Below are positions 23,953 to 36,746 of a DNA stretch of 64,000 nt, piece after piece (the stretch's first letter is position 1; every line of letters starts with the position of its first letter). Below the pieces are notes generated by a model. It saw nothing but the letters and a program-made list of their open reading frames with translations. It did not search any database and was not told where the DNA came from. This DNA comes from Rhynchonema sp. JSB1_4 (taxonomy: Eukaryota; Nematoda; Chromadorea; Monhysterida; Xyalidae): NCBI GenBank assembly GCA_030248065.1, contig JASAMV010004383.1, forward strand, positions 1 through 64,000, given 5' to 3'. The translations under genes were made by a program, and so were the position numbers.

Positions 23953-25798
23953 TCAGTGGATGAGCTTTATTTGAGCAGCGGCCCGTACAATATCATCACA
24001 GGACTTTGATAGTTTCCGATTTGAAATTGGCGTTGTTCCAACGACGTTCTTTGGCTCATGCCTGCCCACATAATGTTGGTACATTTTGAAGGCCAGGGCA
24101 TGTAGACCGCTGATTTGTGAAAACTGAAACAGGTGCGTGTGCATTTGCACATTTTAAGAAATTTCCCATCACATCATAACCACGGGCATGATAGCAAAGA
24201 GTACAATACTGAAGATCTGTATTTATGTCTTCCGCTTTGCTGACTCGTAATCAAGCACAACGCTTTCGAGAATATCGAAAAGGCTGAAACGGGGACAAAT
24301 CTGACCTCGACATGAGAATTCCGCTTTTTCTTGCCGGTCGCAAATTTGTACACGTCGGCGTGGTAGGCAATTCCGAGACGCATGATGTCTGCAGGACGAA
24401 ATGATCGACTATAAGTACTGTCGTCAAATCAAGTCGTCACCTCAAGCAACTCCAAATGAACAGCAAATGTCAGTTCGGCTGCTTGATGTGACTTCCACCT
24501 ACTAACAAAAGTTGTTCGGTGCGCCGGGTCATCGTCAGTGCCCCCAAAGACGCACCATTCTCCTCCACCCGATGTTTCACGGCATCGGTGTGCGTGGCGA
24601 CGAGACTGACTCGCACCGACTCCCGTCTGGCCCGAATGTCAGCCAGACATCGCTCAGCTTCACGGTACGTCGGCCAGTCGGCCACGCTCAACGTCAACAC
24701 GTAACAGTCGACACACATCGATGGCCACAGATCGTTCTGTGAAGCAGAAGAACTTTATTTCGTTTAGAGACTTGTTGTCGTCGTGCGTGTGGTAATGGGG
24801 AATGTGTTTTACCGACGCTGTGATACACAACAGCAACACAAGAAAAGTAAAACTGATGAATACATCGACACCAACTTTGTTTAGCGTGACTTCAACGAAT
24901 TTGATCAAATATCGTGCCCCAGTCGGTGTGACGAGTGTGACCACGCCATCGCACTGATCTGCAACGTCATATGAAATATCAGATGTTCAAGGCATCAAGC
25001 TATAGGTGGCGAGGGAGTGAAATACAGTTCCGGGTGCAATTCTAGGCTGAAAGTTGAAGTCGCGTGCCCGCGCGTGCACGCGACTTCCTAGTGCTAAAAC
25101 ATAGGAAGCGCACGCCAGCGCACGCGCAAAACTTCGCGTGCACGCGAAGTTACTTCGACTTTTGCCTATACTTTGCACTGTTTCGCACGCGCGTGCACGC
25201 GACTTCAACTTTCAGCCTAGACTTGCACCCGGTACTGTATGTTTCCGCCGACTTACCAATATCAGGAGTGGGCCCGCCCTTGCACTTCTGTTCTTTAGCG
25301 AATAATCTTATCAGCCGATTCACCACCATGGTTTTGCCGGTTTTCGCTGCGCCCAACACCATGATTGTAACACTGGATGAAGACAGAAAATTGGTTATTT
25401 TTTGAAGGAAAATGTGTGAAAACTACACAATGACGCACTGATGTTCAATTTGTACGGGGTGGCTGTTGTGGCAAACGAAGCCGTCCAAGCTGTTCTGATA
25501 GAGCGACCAAAAGCTGCCGTCCATGGCAGGACTGCCTGTACCGCTGCTGGATTTGCCTCAAAACAAGAAACTGAAAGGTTTGACCGCAAAATCAAACATT
25601 CTCTTAATAAAAAACTAAACAATGCCAACCTCCCAAGCTGCGATTGCTGTCGTGATCGGACTTCGGGTGTGCGAAAATGCGTTTCGTCAGCGTTTGACCG
25701 CTGCCGGTGAAAAAATTCAGCGCACTTCTGTGCTGCAGCACTGAGCCAATGGTACGTGCCCGTTCGCGTGGTGCCACGTCGACTGATGCTGTAGACAT
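23953..25798 (-). CDS. Divergent Ras-like small GTPase
   Basis: Seven in-phase exons (25798-25699, 25556-25427, 25372-25257, 24958-24876, 24736-24499, 24388-24306, 24123-23953) give about 306 residues. Strand beta1 plus P-loop is clear: VVTIMVLGAAKTGKTMVVNR (GxxxxGKT). The middle reads as the Ras fold (CVDCYVLTLSVADWPTYREA, then VSLVATHTDA in the place of the NKxD guanine motif), and the C-terminus continues as FSQISGLHALAFKMYQHYV. Two canonical features are missing: no DxxG is visible in the second strand (YLIKFVEVTLNK), and NKxD is THTD. An N-terminal Ser/Gly-rich extension of about 70 residues precedes the P-loop. No CAAX box: it ends QIKLIH. It may bind nucleotide poorly or be a pseudo-GTPase; this is inference. 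It is convergent with the SMYD gene, stops 314 bases apart. Confidence 0.7.
25025..25237. mobile_element. TA-flanked MITE in GTPase intron
   Basis: Arms starting CAGTTCCGGGTGCAATTCTA and ending in the inverse, about 60 bases long, with TA on each side (25023 and 25238). The interior has CGCGTGCACGCG palindromes. It lies between the P-loop exon and the following exon of the minus-strand GTPase gene. Confidence 0.7.
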
Positions 25799-28060
25799 GT
25801 TGATTTTCTCTTCTTTTTAACTTATGGACGCTAGTGAGAGATTGGGCATCTGAAAGCAATACATGTCTTGGTTTCTCACCAAACAAACAACATGGGTTTG
25901 TTATTTGACTGATTTGTCTGTGTTTGTACACAATGTAGGAATCTTGAAAGTCGACAATGAGCACGATTTTTGAAAGCGGACCGGTCCACCTTGTGCAGTT
26001 GGTAAGTGGCATGTGCGTTCTGTCAAACAGAGATGACGGATATGGGACACAATGTACCGTATAGTTAACTCAACTTACAGCCATCTAGGTTACAAGCATT
26101 GCACGAACGCGGGCTCATATTGCATGAAACTTGATTGTTTCTTCCCAAACTGCATTCACGTGGTCTACACGTGAAGCATGAACAGATTTTCCAATGCAAA
26201 CCAGTCGGCCGGTCTCCTGTCCTGGCTGCACAGACACGTGTACATACTAGCTGGCTGACGTTTTACGCGCTTGACGCTTTCCAAAACACAGTTCTTCTTT
26301 TTTATATATGTACACATCAAGTTGCAACTCCACGAAATTATATTTCGAATGAATAAAAAACAAAAATGGGTTGTGAAATTTGATTTGACGCTGTTATCAC
26401 GAATGATCATTGTGTGGCAAACGAAATGCGTCATTGCGTGGGTAAACAGACCATAAACAAAGCATGCGGCAATAGTGATATAAAATGATCTTTGATTGCA
26501 ACCTTGATTAGACAGGTGGTTTTGTCACTGCCAAGATTATTGCAATACTGATTTGGTAAACAAGACAGCCAGCTCATAGCTGCATCAGCTGCTGATAAAT
26601 GCACTGGTATATATACAAAACCTTTTGTGGAAGTGCTTTGCACAAACAGGCTGGATCAATAACGCGTGTCGCGATAGACCTGCGGGTGCAGTTTCGGCCC
26701 ATAATCCCAGACGGCAATGGCGCAATGGGCATTGTCAATGACAATCATAAATACAATACTCCAGTCCAAGTTTGTAAGTTGAGTAAACATAAGAAGTCCC
26801 TACAGATGTCTTTTGATGCAGGTGCAATGCAAGTCTTTTGTCATTGACAAAGCCCATGGGACCATGGCAGTCTGGCACTGGCTGGCATATGGGGCGAAAC
26901 TCCACCCACAATAATCTAACTCCTCAATGCGTACCCACTGGGCTGAGCCGCACCGTTTCATATTGAGCTGCCGATAAAAAGCTGCGATAAAAAGCGTATA
27001 GTACAAGATGATGGGGTCAAATATCGGCCGCTAACGGTGAGCTGCATAGATTTACCTTGCAATCATGTTTAAAATAATTGTGAAATCGATAACAAATGAT
27101 GCAGAGCCAGTTTTCAAAAAGCCATTGCCAGCCATTGCTCTCCAATGCGTTTCTTCGAGCTTTTTTCACCAAACAGCAATTCTCATGATGTAGCCAGCAT
27201 GATGTAGGTTATATACCGGTATGTAATCTGTACGTAATATGTAAGTTCTCAGTAATCAGAATGCAGAAACTGCGTGGTATTCCGTCTGCTGAATATCTCC
27301 AAACAAATATACCACCGTCCGTCTGTGTACCAACACACATGGTGACCATCAAGGCAAGTCAGAGTGCCTTGCGTGTGGAATTTCTTATGAACTTTCGACA
27401 CGCAATATTTTGCGGTTGAATCATGACTACAGGGAGTACATAGGTAAATTTATTCTTCTTGTGCGAAAGAGAAATCTTTTCATAGAAAAATATTGATAAG
27501 GTCAACATGAGCCTATTCTTCATAAAGATTGTTGTTTTCCAACAGTCGCTGCAAATCAGCTTCAGGTGTCTGTTTATTTTTGACCACACTTGGTAAATTT
27601 TGTAAACACGATTCAGCCTCGTAAACAACAACGGCGGTGGCATAAACAGTAGGGGGTGAGGCCTGAGCAAGGCGCACTCACGTTTACATTAACTTTTGCG
27701 ACCTGAGATTCCTTTTTAAGCAAATGAGACCGCTACCGTGAATGATGGATAACGATGCTTGATTAATACAGTGCTTAAGGTTATCCAGGATTGTAGCAGA
27801 ATATTGATGTTGCTTATCTGCATATATAACTGTTACGAGATTACTTTGTTTGTTCTGAGTTACTTTTCCCTAAACTATTTTTGATCCAAGATTGATTTTC
27901 TTGTGATATCCATGGCATCCTCAGCGCTTAGCTTACTATTCTCAAAAGCGCGTTTGCGCATGAAAGCAACGACAAAAACCGGAAACAACAGAAGCGCTAT
28001 AAATGGATGCGAAAGAAAGCAACAATTTAATAATATTGTTGCGAATATCTGCGAAAGCGA
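25799..28060. other. Intergenic, no supported gene
   Basis: No domain or splice chain could be built. A short frame at 25957-26001 (MSTIFESGPVHLVQL followed by GTAAGT) could be a first exon, but no partner was found. An imperfect inverted repeat of about 55 bases pairs 26690-26745 with 26840-26897. Confidence 0.45.
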
Positions 28061-28378
28061 CAAGGGCGGATCTAGGGCGCACCGTTTGGTCCATTTGGCC
28101 ACGGATTTTCATTCTGACACACTTCAAAAATCCAAAGATCGCGCGCTTCGCGCGTCGTATACACAAATTTTCAATAAAGTTTAATCGCATGGAAAAGGTG
28201 CCAAAATTTCGCGCGCTTCGCGCGCCTTGTCACATTTTATATAATATTTGGTGTAAAAAGCGCGAAATTCGGAACAAGCACCAGATAGAAATGGCTTTTC
28301 AAAAATGGAACAAGCAATGGATAGAATCGATCTTTTGGATTTGGCCCCTCCGTTGGCCAAAAGCAGGATCCGCCACTG
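28061..28378. mobile_element. hAT-like MITE, CAGTGGCGGATC end
   Basis: The right end is the inverse of CAGTGGCGGATCCTGC and the left end is CAAGGGCGGATCTAGGG, a mutated match. Flanking octamers GAAAGCGA (28053) and AAAAGCGA (28379) agree at 7 of 8. Two CGCGCGCTTCGCGCG palindromes (28140, 28211) lie inside. No coding capacity. Confidence 0.75.
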
Positions 28379-29313
28379 AAAAGCGATGACAACAAGTGCC
28401 GCGTGACCACACACATTGATAAGCGATAAGATGAGGTCGGAAATTGCCTGGCATACACAGTCGACCCTAATCTTTCAAAACTTTCATGAAAACGTTAATC
28501 CATCCTCTAAAAATATGAGCATGACCAACGTTGGGCCGTATCAACTTTGAAGGCAGGCACAGGGAACGACTTGATATGCAGTTTTTGCCTTAGGCCAGGG
28601 CAGCGGACAAGTCATGCACAGAAACGGTGTCGGAGTCGGAGACCAACAGCAGTTTTCTTTTCTTTGTTTTTATATGATGCACTTGCTTGTAACATCAGTC
28701 AGCTGGCCAGCTGGTGTCTTGACGTTAATAGTTGGTGCGTAGTCCGTGCCATGTTGTGGTCGCAGTGCTTCTCTTCAGAGTGATACGGTCCGTTGTGAAA
28801 TAATGAACTTGCTTGGCCATACCGACAGGCGTGAGTCAAAAGTTTACGTGACTGAATTTGAAAACAATAAACATCATTTCTTGTTTATGAGACAAGCCAC
28901 ACACGCACGTCTGCATGATATGAGGTGTGCGTGTCAACTTTGCTCAACAAAGGATGATACCAGTGGTGTCGTTGGGAAATTAAAAAGTCACGATCCCGGA
29001 TACCCACAACCCACAATCGAACATGTTCGGACACTGGATACTCAATCCAAAAAAGTGACTTTTTGATGAAAACGGAGCAAAATCGCCGTAGGAAGGGTAA
29101 AAATGGTCACAATACAATATCCTGCGTGGTGCGCAATATACTGCGTGTATTGTGGACTGCATGTGCTGCAGCAAAGGCCCTGTTTATCGATTGGCAAAAT
29201 ATTGCACAACATATTGCGCAATATTGCGAACAGAGCAATACTGCGCAGTGTATTGTTATTTACTGCGCTACTTTCATGTTCCTTTGCACGGGTCTGTCTG
29301 CATGCTCCACACT

Positions 29314-29710
29314 GAGGGTGATAATCACGAAAGGATGGAGTGAAGAGTTGAGTGGAAAGTTGGGTGGAAAGTTGGGTGGAAAGTTCAGTGAAAAGTCCAG
29401 GGGAAAGTTCAGTGGAATGGATACGGTAGCATTGAAACATTGCACACGCTGTAGCGTGACGTGTGCGTTTGTGTGTTGGCAAAATGTATTCGTGTGGTGA
29501 ACAATAATACACGCGCGCCTGTGTTGTGCAAACCCAGTTTGGTTTGGAGGTGTGGCGTTTCCAATTGTTTTTTGCGTGGCAAAATGGAACGCTGGCGTTC
29601 CACCAAACTTTCCACTGGACTTTCCACTCGTTTTTCCACTGTAAATTCCACTTAACCTGCCTCTGACCTTTCCACTCAACCACTTAACCCGTTTAGTGAG
29701 TATAGCCCTG
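29314..29710. repeat. Inverted arrays of GTGGAAAGTT repeats, probable MITE
   Basis: Seven or so copies of an 11-base unit (GTGGAAAGTTG/C) run in tandem at 29340-29420, and the inverse unit (CTTTCCACT) repeats at 29600-29690. Outer ends GAGGGTGATAATCAC (29314) and the inverse of CAGGGCTATACTCAC (29710) align, suggesting a hAT-like element with subterminal repeats. No matching target octamer was found, so it stays a repeat call. Confidence 0.5.
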
Positions 29711-30138
29711 AAACTTGAAACTTCCAAACTAAAAGGTTAATGCACCTCAATAAACAAAATCATTGAAAATCAACAGACGCGTAATCTTCCGGCGCTTTGT
29801 TGTTACTCCTTGCGTTGTCTTGTTATTCCCGTAGACGATTTCGTTGATGTATCATAATGTATCATAATGCTCAAGTGCCCAATGAAGCGAAAATATCATA
29901 TTTTTGTCTGCTTTGCCCACACTCTACATAAGGTGTAGTACAGGTATGTATTATACTGTAGTATATGTATGTACAGTACGTACAGTACCTGCAGCTTATT
30001 TTTGAAAATCAAGAGCATCTGAACTGCAGACACAGTGAACCACATTGAAGATATAATACCGTAACGTATTACATAGGCATCACCAATCTAAAAGCTTTTC
30101 TCGAGCTTGAATTACTCATGGGCCCCAGAGCCAAAAAT

Positions 30139-30617
30139 CAGGGTTGGGCAAAAAAAACGACGGCGTTTTTTCTTAAAAAACGACGTTTTTTTTAAAAAAA
30201 CGCCTGGGTCGTTTTTAGTTTTTTTTAAATCCTGAATTTCCTTGATTTTCCCTGATTTTTCAGGGAAGGTACCCTGATTATCAAGGAAAATCAATTTTTT
30301 TGTCCCATTTTTTTCAAAAAATTTTCGACCAATTTTTACTTTGTCGAGATACGTCGATATACGGAGTTTGACTTTCAGTGATGACCCCGGCCAAAGTTGG
30401 TCCCATGATGCGGGTCTGATATGGGATCTTAGCAACTCGCTAGAAAAGGGTTGAAACCCGTTTATTTTGCCTCAGAACACATATAATTACTTCATTTAAC
30501 CATATTTTCTTCCCAACATGAGCGTTTTCCAATTTTTTTGGGGGCATATTTTGGTCATCTGGGCGTTTTTTTAAAAAAAACGATTTTTTGAAAAAAAAAC
30601 GTTTTTGCCCAACCCTG
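30139..30617. mobile_element. hAT-like MITE, CAGGGTTGGGCAAAA family, copy 1
   Basis: Ends CAGGGTTGGGCAAAAAA and inverse TTTTTGCCCAACCCTG are flanked by a perfect octamer CCAAAAAT (30131-30138, 30618-30625). Subterminal zones are A- and T-runs around ACGTTTTT/AAAAACG repeats. The open frame inside on the minus strand is shared with the copy at 61035 but has no domain, so it is repeat sequence. Non-autonomous. Confidence 0.92.
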
Positions 30618-30625
30618 CCAAAAAT

Positions 30626-32404
30626 AAGAATAAGAAAATGGTTTGTAAACAACATGTTTTCTGAAAACCGAGATCGCGATAAACATTTATAGCGTGGATG
30701 TCCATTTGATTGCAACCACAACCAGCCGCAGTAACAGTGCGGTTGTGGTCGCAGGCAAAGCATCATGAAATAGGCGGTCGACATTTATATTTTTTTACAA
30801 AAGTGTTGTTTTCTCTTCCTCCCCAGAGCCAAGTTCCTGACTGGCAGAACAGTGTACATACAACTTTTAGAAACGAACCATTCTCTGGGGGCATCTCAGC
30901 GTTATTAATATTATTGACACTTGCTTACGCAACATACGTTGGTGAACTTCGAATAAACGTAGGCAACATTGAGCCAATCACTGCCAGTATCGTGATGTGG
31001 CGTCACAGAAATCTCCGAAATCTCCACACTGAATGCGTGAATGCGGGGAACTTGGAGAGTGGCCAAGCTTCTGTGTTGTTGTCAGACATGCAGACACCGT
31101 CCTAAGTGCAACGTAAGCACATGACGTGTGTTCATGCTGACGGGTTCCCAGTCAAGCATGAAAAAGCACAGGCACACAACAAGGACAACAGCGCCAACAG
31201 TTTCCAGTTGGAAAGTTTATTGTGAATGGTCAAAGACTGAAGCCTGGAAATCAGGAAAGATCTATCGGTGATGAGCAGGGGGTACTCGTATACTCGTGAC
31301 CGACGGTTGAGAATTACGGAACAAAAAATGGACAAAACCTTGTGTTGTTCAACAGGGACCGAGTACTGTATATGCTCATATTCCAACAGTGCTATGAAAT
31401 AGAGTCGGTGCTCTGCTCTGGTGGTGAGAAGAAAACAAGAAATAAAAATGTGTTTGAATCCAAAAAATATACATAATGTACCCACGACAGTGCTAATGTA
31501 ACCAAACCAGAGACAAGCGTTTTTTCAGCTGCAAAAAAATATACAGACCGGACGACACAGACAGTCTTGTGGTAAAGCGAGGTGTTTTTTTAGCAAAAAA
31601 AATCTTGTTTACATCATTTCTGTTTCGAAGGTTCAGATTGCGGGACTCACCATCGGAAGCCAGCGCATTTCCAGTTCCAACCCGAATGTTTCGAACCAGT
31701 TCCGTGTGTTTGGTATAATACAAGATGGTTTGGGCACCTACAGTAAGTTTCGGATTTTCAGCGCAGATTCCTTGCCTACTTGTGCTGAATCATCACTCTC
31801 CCGGTAGCAAAAAATCTGGCGATCGAAGTAACACGTCCCAAGAGTATTAGTTTGAGCACGAGACTGGCTTGAAGCGTCATGCATTTTGTCTGACATTCAG
31901 CTGTTGTGTGTGTTCGTGTGCAAGAAGCTCAACCAAAACAAGGCACAACTACTGTATATGTATTTCTTGAAATTCACACACATTCCGGAACAATTTTGGC
32001 AGTATGCGCCTTTGCAAAGGACCCAACGCGAGAGTATTCCGAAAGTGGTACTCAGCACATATATGCTGCATGTGTACATTTGCGAGAAAGGTCCGACAGA
32101 GCACTTTAACAACAAACTTAATTTTGGAAGCGTCGTAACTAAAACCGGGGTACGCCAAGGTATGTACATATCATAGTCGTCCTACAAAACTCACAAGTGT
32201 GGTTGTGGTATAAAACTCTCTATCGTGCTAAAACAGACACGAATGGAGATACACATGTGTTTATGTGAAGAGAACCTCAACAATTCAGCTTGAAAGCAAA
32301 AAGTCATCATACAGAGACGGGGAGAGAGGGAAAACCAAAGTAAAGAAGAAATAACCGCCGACTTCCGTAACAAATCTATAATCCATACGTTCTTGCGGAA
32401 AAAA
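30626..32404. other. Intergenic, no supported gene
   Basis: Several 90-130 codon open frames exist (for example 30710-31105 plus, 31132-31485 minus) but none has a recognisable domain or convincing splice sites. The sequence before 32405 probably includes the kelch gene's promoter; no TATA element stood out. Confidence 0.4.
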
Positions 32405-34976
32405 ATGAATCTCTGTCTGCTACGGTGGTGGTTTCTATGTGTGATTGTGACGTGCCTGTCAAATGCAGTGCCACGCAACGACATCACGAATAACGACATT
32501 GACTCTGACGGCGTCAGGATCGAAAATGAGACCATCGCATCGCTCGAGGTACAGTAGGGTGTGGGCGGGGTTTATTTTTAATCGCTCTGTTTTTCTTATG
32601 TACATTGCTTCCCGTTGTTTGCACCGTTCGGTCCGCGTTTTTCCGCATCCACTCTTTAGTGTCATGGCTGGAGTAGTGTTCATAATGGTGTTTTGAACCC
32701 GGCGGAAGGAACCCAGAACCTTGCAACACACATGGCTTTTTGTGTTTTGAGCAACATTTTTCTGAATTCACTCAGTTCAATTATTCTACATGCGGCTGGA
32801 CTGTTTTGCGAACCGGATATTGGCGTTGTTCATTATTTTTCACAGCGCCATTTTCACCAAGTTCACTTGTTGCGCAATAATGCCCCGAAATAATGTGCTG
32901 AAGATGAGCGCGTTGATGCGGTCACGTCACTTGTGTTCAGGACAGCACAGTCGGACCAAAATTACCGACACGTTTACTTTTGAAGCATTCAGGCCAACGG
33001 AATAATGCATAATTTAACGGACGTAAACACGACGACGGAGATAATCACGAGTACAACTCCATATTCGGAGCTGGAATCATGTGTTCTGGTGTTGGCACGC
33101 GTGGAAGCACATCGTCTTTGTTTTGCATTGGCTCAATATGACGTGAGGTTGGTGCCTGCGGTTACAGTAAAGTAGCGGAACCAAGCCAAACTGTCAGGCG
33201 CGATAACATTGTTAATTGAAGTAAACATGGTTTTGTGCGTCTAACGATGTATTATAGCTGGCACACACGCATCTGTGAAATTGAAAAACTCGCGCCTTTT
33301 TTCAAGAATCATTGAAGTGACGCCACTCGAGTGGCGGAATGCTCGGGATGCCGTCAGTGCTTTGATGCTAGCCGAGGGAAGGTAGGTGACTTAAACTGGC
33401 ATGTTGCCAATTTTTGGCACGCAAATTATCTGGCTGATAGTTTCACATTGGCATGATGAAACAAACAAACCAAAGCTTGATTTGGCTTGACACTCAGACA
33501 AAGGCATGTTCTGGTGATCGGTGGTTGGCGCCTGGGCACTGGTGCAGTTCGGGATGTTGATCTGTACGATTACGGTAGTATGGAATGGACCTACCGTATC
33601 ACGGCGTTACCATATGCCCGTGCGGAGCCATTGGTGGTGAAAATGGGTCACGCGGTGTACGTGTGTGGATGCCATTATAAGCACAGAACGGACAGATGTC
33701 TGCAAACTTGTGATGTGGCTGCGGCACAACGCGGAGCAGGTAAAGTGCAATGTTTCTCCCTAAACCTGGGAAACGTTGTTTTGACCACGTTTACCAGCAG
33801 CCACATGGCTCCACACCATGTCTGGTCGATTTACTACACTTGTCGGCTGACTGACCAGAAAAACGTACCGTTGTTGAGCTCATAATGATGGGTTTCACGA
33901 ATGCACAAACGGTATGAAACATCACGTATACAGCCCTACCCACATTCACCTGGCATACGATCGGTTATCCGGGCTGCGCCGATCGGTCGATATCGAAAGT
34001 TGATGAAAATCGATTCATAGTCTTCGGTGGGCAATGCGATAACGGCAGGGTGGTGCACGTACACGATGTAGACACCACACACTGGAGACGCGCGCGGTTG
34101 ATGGACATTGACAGGTGATTTGGGCGGATGCCTAAAGCGTATTCTCAGACTTTGCAAGCAGCTCTAATCAAAGACGACATGATGTTTCACACGCAGACAT
34201 TCCCACGTTGCAACCCATCTGCCAAACGGCAACGTTGTGACCTGCGGTGGGCGGAGTCGCGATGGTCGTAGAATGCAACATACGTGCTCTCAGGTTCAGT
34301 CCGGGTTCTCGTGTGTTTTAGGATCCGGAAGTCGAACTTTTTTGGAAACTGAAACTCTATATCATTGTTTCAGTACGACGCCAGCACTGGAAAATGGGAA
34401 CGGTCAGAGTTTGAGCTTCCTTTTGATCAAATCCATGGGGTCCTGAGTTTGATGGATTTGAGTGGTACAAAAACAATGCTGTTGGCTGGCGGAAAGGTGT
34501 GTAAAAGCCGTTATTAAATTTGATGAAATTACAAGGTACATGTAAAGTGTGTCCCTATTGGTCACAAAATTTCGATTCTTTCTCTGCAGTGCCAATAGTA
34601 ATATAGTGATCAGCATTTCGTCAGACATCCCATTTTTTAGAAGTTTTAGATGTGCACCGGCATGGCCCATCGACGTTGTTGCGAAACGGGCGCTAAACTG
34701 CGGTTGTATGATTTCGAGGAGCAATTGTGGAAAGAAACTGAAGATGACCTGAAGATATTCGGTGAGAAAATGGCACTGGTGCGGTTGGTGCCTGAAGTAG
34801 AAAGGCCAATTGAGCGCACAACCACGACGACAAGCACCGCTGCTTCGGTCACAGGATTGCCGATTGTTGTGGAAATACTTGAAACAGTGACGAGTGCTGA
34901 TAACGTTACGGAAGAGACGCAGGGCTTTGGTCTGAATGGCAAGAGTAACACGACGAATTTATATTTATACGCCTAG
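32405..34976 (+). CDS. Secreted kelch-repeat protein
   Basis: Eight in-phase exons (32405-32548, 32993-33147, 33307-33381, 33498-33739, 33934-34114, 34197-34293, 34374-34496, 34650-34976) give about 447 residues. A signal peptide (LLRWWFLCVIVTCLSNA) leads into a Thr-rich, N-glycosylation-rich segment. Kelch blades follow: VLVIGGW with VDLYDYGSMEW, RFIVFGGQ with VHVHDVDTTHW, NVVTCGGRSRDGR with YDASTGKWER, and TMLLAGGK with LRLYDFEEQLWKE. The GG doublets and the Tyr/Trp spacing define the beta-propeller. There is no BTB or other partner domain and no membrane segment, so an extracellular binding protein is the best inference. The tail is Thr/Val-rich. Introns 4 and 5 each carry the GATGTTTCA motif (one per orientation) just before the acceptor. 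Confidence 0.8.
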
Positions 34977-35158
34977 CCTACGCAGTGAGTGGATGGCAAG
35001 GCCTAAACAGCACCTTTGGGCAACCTATACTGCGTTCTAAGTCCGCAAAATCGGTATTAAAATTTTCATTTCAAGGCCCAGATCTTTGAAAACAATTTGC
35101 AGCAAAAAATATTATTTCATAACCCTGCAAAAAATAGTTGTTTGTTGATCAAAGGTTA

Positions 35159-35261
35159 ATGACGTACATTTCAAAAATAGGTTGGCCGAAAGGCGTATTT
35201 CTTATATGCGGTTATGCCATGGTCTGTTTGTTCCTGCATGATGTCCACGGCGGCAAGGAAG
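35159..35261 (+). CDS. Candidate first exon with signal peptide
   Basis: An ATG opens a frame with a hydrophobic leader (GVFLICGYAMVCLFLHDVHG) and ends in GAAG followed by a GTAAAA donor. This would encode the start of a secreted protein in the same direction as the kelch gene. I could not find following exons, so it may equally be chance. Confidence 0.3.
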
Positions 35262-35785
35262 GTAAAAAAAACCTCATGTTCATACTTCGTATGTATTTCG
35301 ATTTATGCGTACGTATTCGAATTATGATCACAATACAAAAATTCGAACATATGATCACATGCGGACGGGCAAAAAACCTTTTGACAACGGAGTACACCTT
35401 AAACGGCACAACTTGCGTATTAATTCGCATACGGCACCTTTAAAATACAGATATCCAGATGAACTGATTTTTTCTGAGCACTTTGTACTCAGTAATCAGT
35501 TTTTGTTCACGCCGGTATCGCCATCAAACTGTGCGGGCGCGCGCATCAGGTGAAAGGATAAACAACGAAACAACAACCTGCATGATCAACCATGTTTTTT
35601 TCAAATTTACGCACCACGTTATGGTAATGCACGACCTTCAACGAGAATGGCGCAGTAGCGCACGGCTGCAACATGGTTCAGTGAAAAATGTTGTTTGAAA
35701 TTTCCAAAAAGTGAAATTCGGAGGTTTAACCTCGAAATAGGGGCGGAATTTAAATTTTTAACAAGATTCAAGCCAATATTGAAGG

Positions 35786-36528
35786 GCGCGCCCATGTAGG
35801 CGAGAGCCGGGGCCAGAGCCACGAAATATAATCAATGTCCGAGGCCCTGGCCTCGGTCGGCCCTGTTGTACATGGTCGCACCGACAGGGCCGGGGCATAG
35901 GCGAATCATTTTTCTGGTCAGGCGACAGGGTTGTCAATAATCCAACATTGGTTTCGTATTTGCAGCTGTGCGTGTGCGTTCGCGTTATGTGTGCTGTTGC
36001 CTGATACATCAAGCGCACGGCTATTTTGTGCTTTTGTCCTTAGATTACACAAATTTGTGCGTGCAAATTAACTTAAAACGCTCCATTCTTGAATATTGGC
36101 TGATGAAACGTCATCAGGTGACATTAATTGTGTGTGCAACCGCAGCAAACGCAATGGCTATATGCAATTTTAGAGTAACCCATGTTTCAACAAATAAGCG
36201 AAAAGCGCACGTCGTTCATGGAAATGACGTAAACACCCTTCATAAGTGATGCAAACCAAGTCACAAAAGTGACTTGTCAATTAAAGTTGCATTTTTTCGC
36301 GATTTTGCGCGTTTTTTAGGCAAATTTGTGAAAATTTCCCCGAATCTGAGACTTTGTAAAAGAATTATTTAAAAAAATTTTTTTTAAAACTTGTTTTAAA
36401 AAATTTTTTTTTCCAACCCTGCCTCGGCCTGTCGGCGTGCCCATGTAGAGTAGGGCCGGGGCCCGGGGCCAGGGCCTCGGACATATTTTTCATGGCCCTG
36501 GCCCAGGCCCCGGCCCACTTTGACATGT
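35786..36528. repeat. GGCC-rich foldback repeats with poly-A/T insert
   Basis: Two related GC-rich segments (35786-35945 and 36421-36520) share GCCCATGTAG followed by GCCGGGGCC and inverse GGCCCCGGCC blocks. Between them lies an A/T-run zone ending TTCCAACCCTG, the right end of the CAGGGTTG family, with a possible left end CAGGGTTGTC at 35926. The outer limits and target duplications did not resolve. Confidence 0.45.
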
Positions 36529-36746
36529 TAGGGCTCGTACATTAACAGATCTCCGAATAAGTTTGAGGGTAGGGGCGATCTGTATGTACAGATAAACCCG
36601 AAACTCGAAACCCGAACGTACGAAACATTTTGTTTTCCAGAACCGTGTGCACTGATGCTGGGCGATCCATGCTGTATAAATGCGACCTATGTAAAATGTT
36701 TCGTATGCTCAGGTTTCGAATTTCGGGTCTATCTGGGCGAGCCCTT
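36529..36746. repeat. Inverted-repeat element, TAGGGCTCG ends
   Basis: The left end TTAGGGCTCGTACATTA pairs with inverse GGGCGAGCCCTTA. The inner arms (AACCCGAAACTCGAAACCCG against the inverse CGAATTTCGGGTCTATCTGG region) pair too. It resembles the ends of the 39751-41414 element, but no target duplication was identified. Confidence 0.5.

Noticed and set aside
28962..29070. Second copy of the CAGTGGTGTCGTTG element
   Set aside because: Only the left end is recognisable; no inverse end or target duplication was found, so it is noted only as a solo end.
30112..30784. Open frames shared between 30139-30617 and 61035-61538
   Set aside because: The shared frame is non-coding MITE sequence: no domain, and A/T-run-driven Lys/Phe strings.
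35926..36421. Complete CAGGGTTG-family element
   Set aside because: Both tips are present, but the flanking octamers (TCAGGCGA and CCTCGGCC) do not match, so I left it within a general repeat call.
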